A stretch of DNA of 55,501 bases from Patescibacteria group bacterium (GTDB lineage Bacteria; Patescibacteriota; Microgenomatia; UBA10105; UBA927): contig JAMCTH010000012.1 of assembly GCA_023379025.1 (NCBI GenBank), positions 1 to 55,501 of the forward strand. Direction: 5' to 3'. Shown here piece after piece: positions 35,227 through 42,298 of this stretch. Under the pieces are notes generated by a model. It saw nothing but the letters and a program-made list of their open reading frames with translations. It ran no database searches and was not told the DNA's origin. The position numbers were made by a program, and so were the translations under genes. The first letter of the stretch is position 1. Every line of letters starts with the position of its first letter.

Positions 35227-36288
35227 CTACTCAGTTAGCTTTTGTTTAGATTTAGTAAATAATCTCCCCATTTTAATAATTAGTGCTCCCAAAATTAATA
35301 AAACCATTGTTGATATGGCAAAGAAGAGCCAACTACCAAACAAGGCGAGGAGTACATTTGTTTTTCTTAGAAAGATAAAAAACGAGACTATACCTAACAA
35401 AAATGTAAGAACTAAAACGCGCTTAGCAATAATTGTGGAAGTCTGTATAGAAATATCTGACGTATATGTATTGTCATTTGCCGCCTCAACTTGTTTGAGA
35501 TACCGACCCAATAAAATCTTAGCCTCAAAACTACCAACGGATTCACCTTGTAAACCCTCTATTACTTTGGCCGGAATGTTAACTAATAAATTACATCTGG
35601 TACAAAACGCTGGAAAGTTATTAGTATCCAACTCTAAATTTTCATTGATGCTTTTGAAATCAAAATAAACGTGGGTGGTTGATTTATTACAAAAATTACA
35701 GGGGTAGGACAATCTAAAAGCAAAGGGTTCTCTTGTATTCATTTTTTTTGTCTCCATTTCTGCGGGACTTAAAAAGCTCCCTGCTGGTTTCTTTCCGACT
35801 GGAACATTTTTAGAATAAAGCTGACGTGCTTGTGTTAAATATTCGTTAACATCAAGTTTGTAAGTTACAGAACTTCCATATTTTTCTAAGACCTGATTAA
35901 TTTGTTGAGTTTCCGGTATGGCATCTACGCTTTTACCATAATGTGCCCTATCAATAATTTGTTTGAATCTTAAACTCTGGACGACCAGGTTGCGAATCTC
36001 TGGATTATTATCCATAAGCGAATTAGCTTCCGCCGGAATTTCTTTAATAATTTCTGCGATCTTTTCCTTTAACGGACTTGCTGATTCAGCCATTACCTTT
36101 TCTACGGACGTACCCATTAGATAATTCATGGTTTGAGCCGCGAGCACTTGAGCAGTCCACTCCTCTCTTTCGCTTTTAAACTTTAGAAAGAGTTCGTCAA
36201 AAATCGTTATACTTATCAGTTTGTAGCCTTCAAAAATTTCTTTCTCAATTTTTCTACCTCCAAAATAGTCTTTGATAAAATCAAACAT
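35227..36288 (-). CDS. Zinc-ribbon protein with two C-terminal membrane segments
   Basis: This 353-residue protein has a good Shine-Dalgarno (GGAGGT, six bases before the ATG). The N-terminal about 165 residues are helical and cytoplasmic. Cys197/Cys200 and Cys229/Cys232 form a zinc ribbon (CNFC...CTRC). Membrane segments lie at about 289-307 and 312-340. No catalytic motif is seen. It sits in the AT-rich element and is coupled to a 56-aa membrane protein. I do not recognise the family; a membrane-tethered sensor or adaptor is one possibility. Confidence 0.7.
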   Translation of the reverse strand: MFDFIKDYFGGRKIEKEIFEGYKLISITIFDELFLKFKSEREEWTAQVLAAQTMNYLMGTSVEKVMAESASPLKEKIAEIIKEIPAEANSLMDNNPEIRNLVVQSLRFKQIIDRAHYGKSVDAIPETQQINQVLEKYGSSVTYKLDVNEYLTQARQLYSKNVPVGKKPAGSFLSPAEMETKKMNTREPFAFRLSYPCNFCNKSTTHVYFDFKSINENLELDTNNFPAFCTRCNLLVNIPAKVIEGLQGESVGSFEAKILLGRYLKQVEAANDNTYTSDISIQTSTIIAKRVLVLTFLLGIVSFFIFLRKTNVLLALFGSWLFFAISTMVLLILGALIIKMGRLFTKSKQKLTE

Positions 36289-36362
36289 TTTACCTCCATT
36301 TCAAGCTCACTGAGTCAAGCCAACAAAAAAGCTCCCCGCCAGTGGTAGCTTACGCTACCCAT

Positions 36363-36457
36363 AACCCTTTCGGATCATGACCTTCGCAGGTGCTCTGAAC
36401 GGAGAGCTTACTCCTGCGAAGGTTTTTCAGCCATGCCCCCGGAATGACCAAAGGGTT
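36363..36457. repeat. Nested palindrome in the divergent intergenic region
   Basis: An inner hairpin pairs CCTTCGCAGG (36381-36390) with CCTGCGAAGG (36413-36422) and continues with GCTCT/AGAGC. TTTTT follows the right arm. Outer arms AACCCTTT (36363-36370) and AAAGGGTT (36450-36457) enclose it. It could act as a terminator for rightward transcription, although no gene reads into it, or as a protein-binding or att-related site of the element. Confidence 0.6.
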
Positions 36458-36520
36458 TAGGCCTATTAACTTGTATAAGTATTCTAAATCAGTAAGATAA
36501 AATACGCAACCTAAAATAGG

Positions 36521-36787
36521 TTGACAAGGATGCATGAAAAATGCTAGTGTGAACGTACAATTAAATAATCGGTATGTTCTATTTTGAACAAGCCGCGGAC
36601 ACTGAAATTAGTTATCTGTCTGGGAATAAGTACGCTTTTCAACCAAAAGAGTGTCACTCACAGATTAACAGTAACTAATAGAGTCCAGGAAAAGCTCAAA
36701 ATGAACCGGTTGACCAATGCAGGATAACCTGAAGGCAACTAATTCATCTTGAGCTTTTTATTTGCAGCCTTTGGGGGCTGCTTTTTT
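36521..36787 (+). ncRNA. Candidate structured non-coding RNA or long leader upstream of the recombinase operon
   Basis: TTGACA (36521-36526) with TAGTGT 18 bp downstream could start a transcript near 36557. In it GGAC/GTCC and ATTAGTTA/TAACTAAT arms enclose ATCTGT/ACAGAT. Then comes a long hairpin, 36690-36758: AAAAGCTCAA/TTGAGCTTTT, ATGAA/TTCAT, GTTG/CAAC, and apical CAGG-ATAA-CCTG. A classic terminator follows. It matches no riboswitch or RNA class I know. It may be an independent small RNA or an attenuator for the small ORF and recombinase. Confidence 0.45.
36764..36787 (+). terminator. Intrinsic terminator before the recombinase operon
   Basis: GCAGCC (36764-36769) pairs with GGCTGC (36776-36781) and is followed by six T. 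It ends the structured stretch and lies 16 bases before the small acidic ORF. Confidence 0.8.
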
Positions 36788-36802
36788 GTTGTGAAAATAC
36801 CC

Positions 36803-36979
36803 ATGGAAACCATCAAACAAAATGAGGAACCACAACCGACTCAGAAGACTACGCCTCCTGACGACGCAGCTATACAAAAATTGGTAGAAATAATGCGTAT
36901 GGTTGACTTGGATGACCCCGACGCCAAATTAAATGCAACTACCATAAGCGATGGCAAGGGTGGAAGAATCCTCCTATAA
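36803..36979 (+). CDS. Small acidic ORF preceding the recombinase
   Basis: This 58-residue frame (METIKQNEEPQPTQ...) has a Pro/Gln/Glu-rich start and a helical middle (AAIQKLVEIMRMVDLDDPDAKL). It ends 8 bases before the recombinase ATG. It has no Shine-Dalgarno and no recognisable family. A recombination directionality factor would be expected near such a recombinase, but the acidic composition does not favour DNA binding. Confidence 0.4.
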   Translation: METIKQNEEPQPTQKTTPPDDAAIQKLVEIMRMVDLDDPDAKLNATTISDGKGGRILL

Positions 36980-36987
36980 TATCCGTG

Positions 36988-38526
36988 ATGGAAGAAGAAT
37001 TTGATTTTACAAAATTGAAGTATGTCCTCTATGCTCGGAAATCCACAGATGATGTAGGAAGGCAACCAAAATCCATAGGTGATCAAATTGCCGAATGCAA
37101 GGAACTCGCAGCGAGAGAAGGACTTCATATTGTCGGTGATCCCCTCACAGAAACAAAATCTGCAAAAAGACCCAATCAACGACCCGTGTTCACACAAATG
37201 ATTAAAGATCTCAAAAAGGGCATCTATGACGGAATACTCTCATGGAACCCGGATCGGTTGGCTAGGAATATGAGAGAGGGCGGAGAAATCATTGACATGA
37301 TTGACGAAGGACAGATTAAGGATTTAAAGTTCGTCACCCATCATTTTTCAAAAGATGCAAACGGGAAAATGCTATTGGGGTTAGCGTTTGTTTTATCAAA
37401 GCAATACTCGGATAACCTTTCCCAAAACGTCAAACGTGGGGTCACTAGGAGACTGTCAGAGGGTAAATCGCCGACGCCGAAACATGGATACATAAAGGAC
37501 TCCGAAAGACTTTACCGACCAGATGGTAAAAACTTTGAACTAATATGTAATATTTGGGAATTAAGAGCAGAAGGAACTTCGTATGAAAACCTTGTAAAGT
37601 ATCTAAACGACAACAACTATGCGAGAACTACTAAACGCGGCAGAAGAATTGCAATTACTGGACAAATGCTTACTGATCTCTTTAAGGATCCATTTTATTA
37701 CGGTATTTTAGTTCAAAAGGATCAAAAAGTAGACTTACGATCTCTTTACAACTTTCAACCTGCAATTACGGAAGAGCTATATAATAAAGTGCAACAGCTC
37801 TCATACAGGAAAATATATTCCTCTAAAAAGCCTACTGCTGCATTTTATCCGCTAAAAAAGATGATAATATGTTCGTTTTGTGGCAGTAATATGTACGTCG
37901 GAGCTTCAACGGGAAGGTATCAGCGATACTTGAATGCAAGGTGCGGAAATGCATCTTGCCGTCGCAAGGACAAATCTATACGAATGAAGATTGTATTTGA
38001 CTTTATATATAAATTATTTGCTAAAGGATTAAACTTTACTGAGAAAGAATACGACAAATACTATGATAGCCTGTCAATGCTAACTGATAAAAAAAGACAA
38101 GAACTTACCATTGAGCTCCACAGCAAGCAGGCTATACTTAAAAAAGTAGATGCAGACCTGAATGAAAGAGCTTTAGGAATCGTAAAATTGAAGAAGGGCT
38201 CAGAGACGTGGAATATCAACGAACGGAAAATAAATAAACTAAGCAACCAAAAAATAGGTCTGCAAACTCAAATAGACAAGTTAAAGGAAAAAAATAGCAA
38301 TCCGGAAGCGGAGCAGCTAAATCTTGAGGATTTCTTGAACCTTTCAAAAAATGCTTCTGTAATAGTCCAATCGGCGAATGCGGTCGTAAAAGATCTAATT
38401 TGCCGAAAAATCTTTTTGAACCTTACTGTTGATAACGAGAAAGTATTGTCCTATCAAGCTAAAGAACCATTCGCTACCCTTCTAAAACAGAGGGGGCTGT
38501 TATCTTGTGCGGACGAGAGGACTTGA
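36988..38526 (+). CDS. Large serine recombinase (integrase) of the accessory element
   Basis: The 512 residues contain an N-terminal resolvase domain with the catalytic Ser in YARKSTDD and IGDQIAECKELA, and NPDRLARNMREGGEI. The recombinase domain includes RGVTRRLSEGKSPTPKHGY. A zinc ribbon (CSFCGSNMY...CGNASC) and a C-terminal coiled coil (about residues 355-430) follow. TATAAT at 36975-36980 ends seven bases before the ATG. The last 19 bases of the gene, including the stop, lie within the 3' end of tRNA-Leu(GAG) on the other strand, as expected if the element inserted there. It should catalyse integration and excision of the AT-rich region. Confidence 0.93.
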   Translation: MEEEFDFTKLKYVLYARKSTDDVGRQPKSIGDQIAECKELAAREGLHIVGDPLTETKSAKRPNQRPVFTQMIKDLKKGIYDGILSWNPDRLARNMREGGEIIDMIDEGQIKDLKFVTHHFSKDANGKMLLGLAFVLSKQYSDNLSQNVKRGVTRRLSEGKSPTPKHGYIKDSERLYRPDGKNFELICNIWELRAEGTSYENLVKYLNDNNYARTTKRGRRIAITGQMLTDLFKDPFYYGILVQKDQKVDLRSLYNFQPAITEELYNKVQQLSYRKIYSSKKPTAAFYPLKKMIICSFCGSNMYVGASTGRYQRYLNARCGNASCRRKDKSIRMKIVFDFIYKLFAKGLNFTEKEYDKYYDSLSMLTDKKRQELTIELHSKQAILKKVDADLNERALGIVKLKKGSETWNINERKINKLSNQKIGLQTQIDKLKEKNSNPEAEQLNLEDFLNLSKNASVIVQSANAVVKDLICRKIFLNLTVDNEKVLSYQAKEPFATLLKQRGLLSCADERT

Positions 38527-38589
38527 ACCTCCATGCCTTGCGGCACAGCCTCCTCAAGACTGCGCGTATACCAATTCCGCCACGTCCGC
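38508..38589 (-). tRNA. tRNA-Leu(GAG)
   Basis: Class II tRNA of 82 bases: acceptor GCGGACG/CGTCCGC, anticodon stem CAGTC/GGCTG with loop TTGAGGA giving GAG, and a long variable arm GTGCCGCAAGGCAT. CCA is not encoded. Its 3' end overlaps the recombinase gene antisense by 19 bases and is the likely insertion site. Confidence 0.92.
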
Positions 38590-38633
38590 ATGTAAAATTT
38601 GACAATAAAAATTTCTTCTTAGAAATTATTCTG

Positions 38634-38706
38634 TGCCGAGACTAGGAATTGCACCCAGATAACGTGTTTTTCAGACACGCGCCTTGACTACCTCGGCCAT
38701 CTCGGC
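38634..38706 (-). tRNA. tRNA-Phe(GAA)
   Basis: Acceptor GCCGAGA/TCTCGGC, anticodon stem CGTGT/ACACG with loop CTGAAAA giving GAA, and a four-base variable loop. The D arm (GCC/GGC with a long loop) looks Leu/Ser-like, but the short variable loop supports Phe. Confidence 0.85.
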
Positions 38707-38764
38707 AGACAGATATTACTCAAATAGCAATACAAACATCCTATTATAACGTATATTTCTTCTG

Positions 38765-38838
38765 TGGGCACGAAGAGACTCGGACTCCTGACCTCTTCTG
38801 TGTAAAAGAAGCGCTCTAACCGGCTGAGCTACGTGCCC
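38765..38838 (-). tRNA. tRNA-Val(TAC)
   Basis: Acceptor GGGCACG/CGTGCCC, anticodon stem CTTCT/AGAAG with loop TTTACAC giving TAC, and T arm AGGAGTCCGAGTCTCT. It is first of the Val-Phe-Leu cluster read leftward. Confidence 0.92.
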
Positions 38839-38847
38839 GTCATCCGT

Positions 38848-38914
38848 ATTTTAAATGAAATCCACGGGTAACTCAATGAATTATGTTGTCAAGCATACGT
38901 AAATTGGTTACAAT
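38848..38914. promoter_or_regulatory. Divergent promoters for the tRNA-Val/Phe/Leu cluster and tRNA-Gly
   Basis: Leftward: TTGAGT (complement of 38871-38876) and TAAAAT (complement of 38848-38853), 17 bp apart. Rightward: TTGTCA (38886-38891) and TACAAT (38909-38914), 17 bp apart, with a start about seven bases before tRNA-Gly. Confidence 0.7.
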
Positions 38915-38927
38915 ACAAACTGTTCCT

Positions 38928-39002
38928 GCGGCGGTAGTTCACCGGTAGAATGTCTCCTTGCCAAGGAGAATGTAGCGGGTTCAATTCCCGTCCGCCGCTC
39001 CA
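38928..39002 (+). tRNA. tRNA-Gly(GCC)
   Basis: Acceptor GCGGCGG/CCGCCGC with T73 and an encoded CCA; the loop around TTGCCAA gives GCC. The gene and its 3' flank form the left arm of an inverted repeat with tRNA-Gly(TCC) at 47573-47647. Confidence 0.93.
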
Positions 39003-39056
39003 GACGGGATAGCCTGGTTATCAAAGTGGTGAATGAATTGATATAACGGGCTAATC
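38990..39056 (+). repeat. Left arm of the 67-bp tRNA-Gly inverted repeat
   Basis: This covers the tRNA-Gly(GCC) acceptor end plus 54 bases of 3' flank. It matches the reverse complement of 47519-47585 at 66 of 67 positions. The flank is better conserved than the bodies of the two tRNA genes. The purpose is unknown; see findings. Confidence 0.9.
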
Positions 39057-39215
39057 TTCCAATTTGACCTAAGTAACATATTACAAACGGATTTAGCCTC
39101 AATTGAGATTTCAGGAAGACGGGAATTGAATCCAAGGGAAAAATAAACTTTTTAACCGGGCTTGAAATTGTTCTTTTGTTGAAATATCCACTAAATAAGT
39201 ATATTTCATATGGTA

Positions 39216-39250
39216 TTGACAAGTTTGATCATCTTTGATAACATATAGTC
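39216..39250 (+). promoter_or_regulatory. Promoter of the toxin-antitoxin pair
   Basis: Perfect TTGACA (39216-39221), a 17-bp spacer and TAACAT (39239-39244), then six bases to the ATG at 39251. This is the clearest leaderless promoter in the window. Confidence 0.75.
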
Positions 39251-39523
39251 ATGTTAAACACATCTTTAGAGCCCACAAGAGCATATACTCCCGATCAGGT
39301 TGCTCAAATGCTGCAACTCTCTAAAAACACAGTTTATGAACTCATTAACCGGGGAGAAATTGTGGCCAAAAAAATCGGCAAAGTGTATCGGATACCGGCA
39401 GCTTCCATCGCCTTTATCTTTACCGGCCTTGATTATGACCTCTATCAGATGGATCAAGAAGACCGAAAATATCTTCCTCAGATCGAGAAGACGCTGAACG
39501 AGGTACGTTCTGAAATAAAATAG
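39251..39523 (+). CDS. Excisionase-type helix-turn-helix antitoxin
   Basis: This 90-residue protein carries a MerR/excisionase-like helix-turn-helix near its N-terminus (YTPDQVAQMLQLSKNTVYELINRGEIVAKKIGKVYRIP), followed by a helical tail likely to bind the toxin. It is the first gene of a pair with a PIN toxin 4 bp downstream and probably represses their shared promoter. On its own the domain could also serve as an excision factor for the neighbouring element. Confidence 0.8.
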   Translation: MLNTSLEPTRAYTPDQVAQMLQLSKNTVYELINRGEIVAKKIGKVYRIPAASIAFIFTGLDYDLYQMDQEDRKYLPQIEKTLNEVRSEIK

Positions 39524-39527
39524 ACGT

Positions 39528-39950
39528 ATGAACGTGTATGTTGATTCTGATGTTGTAATTTCATCCTTATTTTCCGGAACAGGAGCAGCATATTACCTTC
39601 TCAACAAGAGTTCGATAACTCCCGTAATTTCCTCTCTTTCAGTTCAAGAACTGAAGAATGTAATCTCACGCCTGAATATAGATCAGAACAGGCTCCTGGA
39701 GCTGACTAAAAAACATCTGAAACTCGTGGAGTTAAAACAGCGTATCGCGTCTTTGAAAACGAAATACTCTCCGTACGTGTTCGATGTTAATGACGGACAT
39801 ATTGTGGCAGGAGCCCAAAAGGAGAAAGTTAGTTTTCTTCTGACATATAATTTAAAACATTATAAAATTGCGAAAATTAAAGACGATCTCAATATTCAGG
39901 TCATTACTCCCGCACTTTTTCTTCAATATCTCCGAAGTTTGGAAAAATAA
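39528..39950 (+). CDS. PIN-domain toxin (putative RNase)
   Basis: This 140-residue protein starts NVYVDSDVVISSLFSG with the first conserved Asp. Conserved acidic residues recur in SVQELKNVI and FDVNDGHIVAGAQ, and FLLTYNLKHY follows. These make the acidic site of a metal-dependent PIN ribonuclease. Four bases separate it from the HTH antitoxin gene. AT-rich composition and location beside mobile DNA fit a type II toxin-antitoxin module. Confidence 0.82.
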   Translation: MNVYVDSDVVISSLFSGTGAAYYLLNKSSITPVISSLSVQELKNVISRLNIDQNRLLELTKKHLKLVELKQRIASLKTKYSPYVFDVNDGHIVAGAQKEKVSFLLTYNLKHYKIAKIKDDLNIQVITPALFLQYLRSLEK

Positions 39951-40017
39951 CGTCGCAAGACTCACTTTTATACTCATCGCCTTGATTAAGCCTCCATCAA
40001 GCTGTTAAAATGAGATA

Positions 40018-40161
40018 GGAGTTCGGGCAGGAGCGGTCTAAATATTTGTCCGCCTCCCGCTCGTAAACAGAGAACCGACAGGTGTTGATCATAGCCCTGG
40101 CAGGCAGCACAGGAGAAGGTACGTAGTATACGATGTGTAGCCGTAAGGCTATGATTTTTTG
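40018..40161 (+). ncRNA. Candidate small RNA of about 144 bases
   Basis: TTGATT (39982-39987) and TAAAAT (40006-40011) lie 18 bp apart upstream. The transcript would contain a GC-rich hairpin (GGGCAGGAGCGG with CCGCCTCCC) and end at TAGCC-GTAA-GGCTA plus six T. ATCATAGCC (near 40090) can also pair with GGCTATGAT, so two exclusive folds of the 3' end are possible. No coding frame is supported. It lies just before tRNA-Gln and does not match SRP, 6S or tmRNA by eye. Confidence 0.45.
40139..40161 (+). terminator. Intrinsic terminator before tRNA-Gln
   Basis: TAGCC-GTAA-GGCTA stem, then TGA and six T. It lies three bases before the tRNA-Gln gene. Confidence 0.75.
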
Positions 40162-40163
40162 TA

Positions 40164-40234
40164 TGCGGGATCGTCCAATGGTAGGACACAGGACTTTGGA
40201 TCCTGGTATCTAGGTTCGAATCCTAGTCCCGCAG
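40164..40234 (+). tRNA. tRNA-Gln(TTG)
   Basis: Acceptor TGCGGGA/TCCCGCA with G73, anticodon stem CAGGA/TCCTG with loop CTTTGGA giving TTG, and T arm CTAGG-TTCGAAT-CCTAG. CCA is not encoded. Confidence 0.93.
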
Positions 40235-40282
40235 CATATCTAACCATACAAATGAATGGTAATATTTATCTAAAATAATTTT

Positions 40283-40573
40283 ATGTCAAGAGAACAGTTA
40301 GCCAAAAAAATATACTGGACAAAAATAATTTGGATAGTAAGTATTATAAATCCGTTGATGACATTGCCTCAGTTTCTGCAGGTATGGCAAACTCATGAAA
40401 CGGCAGGCCTCTCGTTGGCTTTTCTTTTTATTCTTTTATTCGTTCAAACGGGGTTTTCGACACACGGATTCTTTACTAGAGATAAATTTATTATGGGAAG
40501 TAATGGATTAGCTGCCCTTATGACACTTCTTACAATACTTTCAACTTTATATTTTCGCAGTACTATTTCCTAA
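40283..40573 (+). CDS. SemiSWEET-type sugar transporter
   Basis: This 96-residue protein has three membrane segments: IIWIVSIINPLMTLPQFLQVW, LSLAFLFILLFVQTGFSTHGFF and MGSNGLAALMTLLTILSTLYF. The PQ motif in the first segment (TLPQFLQVW) and the overall size are those of SemiSWEETs, which dimerise to let sugars such as sucrose or glucose diffuse through. TAAAAT (40271-40276) lies six bases before the ATG. It may take up sugars for an organism with reduced biosynthesis. Confidence 0.8.
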   Translation: MSREQLAKKIYWTKIIWIVSIINPLMTLPQFLQVWQTHETAGLSLAFLFILLFVQTGFSTHGFFTRDKFIMGSNGLAALMTLLTILSTLYFRSTIS

Positions 40574-40660
40574 ACTAACTTGTATCTAGTCCACCTGGTC
40601 TCCATTCCAACCTCTGAATATCGAAAAGTCATAAATATTTTGTTTCATGTAATCGGGCTT

Positions 40661-42085
40661 CTATAGCGGCTGGTAGCGGCTTCTCTCGCTCAGGAGTTTC
40701 TCGTAGTCTGTCCCGAGGAGGATGTCAACCGTATACTGCTGCCCCGAAATGTTCTCTCCATAGGTGACGATGCCGACGCCGAACATCGACTGCAGCATAT
40801 CGATATCCGCTTTTCCGATGGATCTGTCGTAGACCGTGATCGACGTCTTCGTGGTCGATGTCGCCGGTGCATTTCCCGTGGTTACCGAGGTATATCCCGC
40901 ATCCGTAAGTTTTCCGAGTGCTTCCTGAGCCAGGCCCTGTACGGGCGTCCCGTTTCGTACACGGATGAGGGGTGCTTTACCGGGGAGGGCCCCGAAGCTA
41001 TCAGCAATCCAGGTATGGACAGGGGTCCATGCATCGGTTCCGTTTTCGGGGATAAGCACCGCCTGTCCGTCCGAAGCCGTCCGGTCGGCCAGGAAATTGC
41101 CGTCCGTTAAAGCCATGGTGTGTACGGCATAGGTATTTAGCTCCGCGGACTTCTGTATGAGGGTCTGAAGATCCCCGGCCGTCATATCGGTACTGAAGTC
41201 GCGGGAAAGAGAATCAACAAAAGGGATGATTTTCGGTATAAACCCGATCGAAAAAATCTTCTCGCGTACCGCAAGGATGAGGTTTCTCTGCCGCTTTGCG
41301 CGTCCGAAATCCGTGCCGTCCTGTACTGAATGTCGGGACCGTACATACGCCAGAGCTGTGGCTCCGTCCATATGCTGGAGACCCGCGTCAAAATGCAGGT
41401 GCTCATAGCGGCAGGGGAATACGAGCTCTGCCGCCGTGGTCGCTTCTTCGGCCACAAGTGACGGCAATTCCTCCTGGGTATGGCCGCAGAGGTCATCTTC
41501 CTTGCCGGCGACGGGGTATTCGTAATCATCAAATGTTTTTTCTACGTTGATGTCCACGCCTCCCAGGGTATTGATGGTCTGTTCGAATCCGGAAAAATCA
41601 AGCGCCACGTAGTACTGGATCGGTTCGCCTATGACCTGGCCCACCGCCCAGCGCGCCAGTCTTCCGGCTGCTCCGGTCCCGGTATATTCTTTCGGTTTGT
41701 CGGGATAATCGGCGTCATCAAGACCTATGGCATAAGCCGCGTTCAGTTTCCAGTATTTGCCGCCGTTTCCGTTACTCGGCAGTTTTATCCATATGTCCCT
41801 CGGAACGGACAGAAGGGACACGACTTTGAGGTTGGAATCGATATGGGCCACAAGTATCGAATCGGTCAGATACGCGCCGTCGTGATTTCCGCCGCCATAA
41901 CCGAGGAGCAGGATATTCAGGGGCTTTTTGTTCATGAGGTAGTCGGCAACACGTGTCAGACTGGGTTCGCTGACACCCGATACCGGTATGAAAATGCGCT
42001 GCGTTACGTTTCTGAGCCAGAAATACGGCACACCGATACAGAGGACAAAAAGAAGAACTAGCAGAAATATTTTCTTCATGTGCAT
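40661..42085 (-). CDS. LytR-CpsA-Psr family protein
   Basis: This 474-residue protein has an N-terminal membrane anchor (FLLVLLFVLCIGVPYFWL). The LCP catalytic domain has TDSILVAHID, VVSLLSVPRDIWIKLP and the conserved Arg-rich ALAYVRSRHSVQDGTDFGRAKRQRNLI. A C-terminal LytR_C-like domain begins about residue 375. LCP enzymes transfer lipid-linked glycopolymers to the cell wall, so this suggests wall-attached polymers. Either of two ATGs (42085 or 42079) may be the start. It is divergent from a 53-aa membrane protein and tgt. Confidence 0.92.
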   Translation of the reverse strand: MHMKKIFLLVLLFVLCIGVPYFWLRNVTQRIFIPVSGVSEPSLTRVADYLMNKKPLNILLLGYGGGNHDGAYLTDSILVAHIDSNLKVVSLLSVPRDIWIKLPSNGNGGKYWKLNAAYAIGLDDADYPDKPKEYTGTGAAGRLARWAVGQVIGEPIQYYVALDFSGFEQTINTLGGVDINVEKTFDDYEYPVAGKEDDLCGHTQEELPSLVAEEATTAAELVFPCRYEHLHFDAGLQHMDGATALAYVRSRHSVQDGTDFGRAKRQRNLILAVREKIFSIGFIPKIIPFVDSLSRDFSTDMTAGDLQTLIQKSAELNTYAVHTMALTDGNFLADRTASDGQAVLIPENGTDAWTPVHTWIADSFGALPGKAPLIRVRNGTPVQGLAQEALGKLTDAGYTSVTTGNAPATSTTKTSITVYDRSIGKADIDMLQSMFGVGIVTYGENISGQQYTVDILLGTDYEKLLSERSRYQPL

Positions 42086-42130
42086 CTCACGAGTGTATCA
42101 AAAATCGGGAACGTTTAGTATAATGCAGCT

Positions 42131-42292
42131 ATGATTGTTCAGGCTCTTATTATACTCTTTCTCGGTATCGTTGTCGGACTTATCGCCCTGCTTACCGGTG
42201 TGGTCGGCCGGCTCTGGCTTCTCCTGTTTAAAAAAGAACTGTCGCTCCCGTTCGGCGGGAAAAACGATGCTCCGTCGGAAACCGACAGATAA
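42131..42292 (+). CDS. Very small membrane protein (53 aa) upstream of tgt
   Basis: The frame begins MIVQALIILFLGIVVGLIAL, a single membrane segment running to about residue 30, and ends with a charged tail (KKELSLPFGGKNDAPSETDR). TATAAT at 42119-42124 is followed by exactly six bases and the ATG, the same arrangement as other leaderless genes here. tgt starts 6 bases after its stop. GC content and spacing support a real gene; function unknown. Confidence 0.65.
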   Translation: MIVQALIILFLGIVVGLIALLTGVVGRLWLLLFKKELSLPFGGKNDAPSETDR

Positions 42293-42298
42293 CCCGCG

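Noticed and set aside
36350-36535. A minus-strand ORF of 61 codons
   Set aside because: It lies on top of the nested palindrome, lacks a ribosome-binding site or a well-placed -10, and reads like random sequence.
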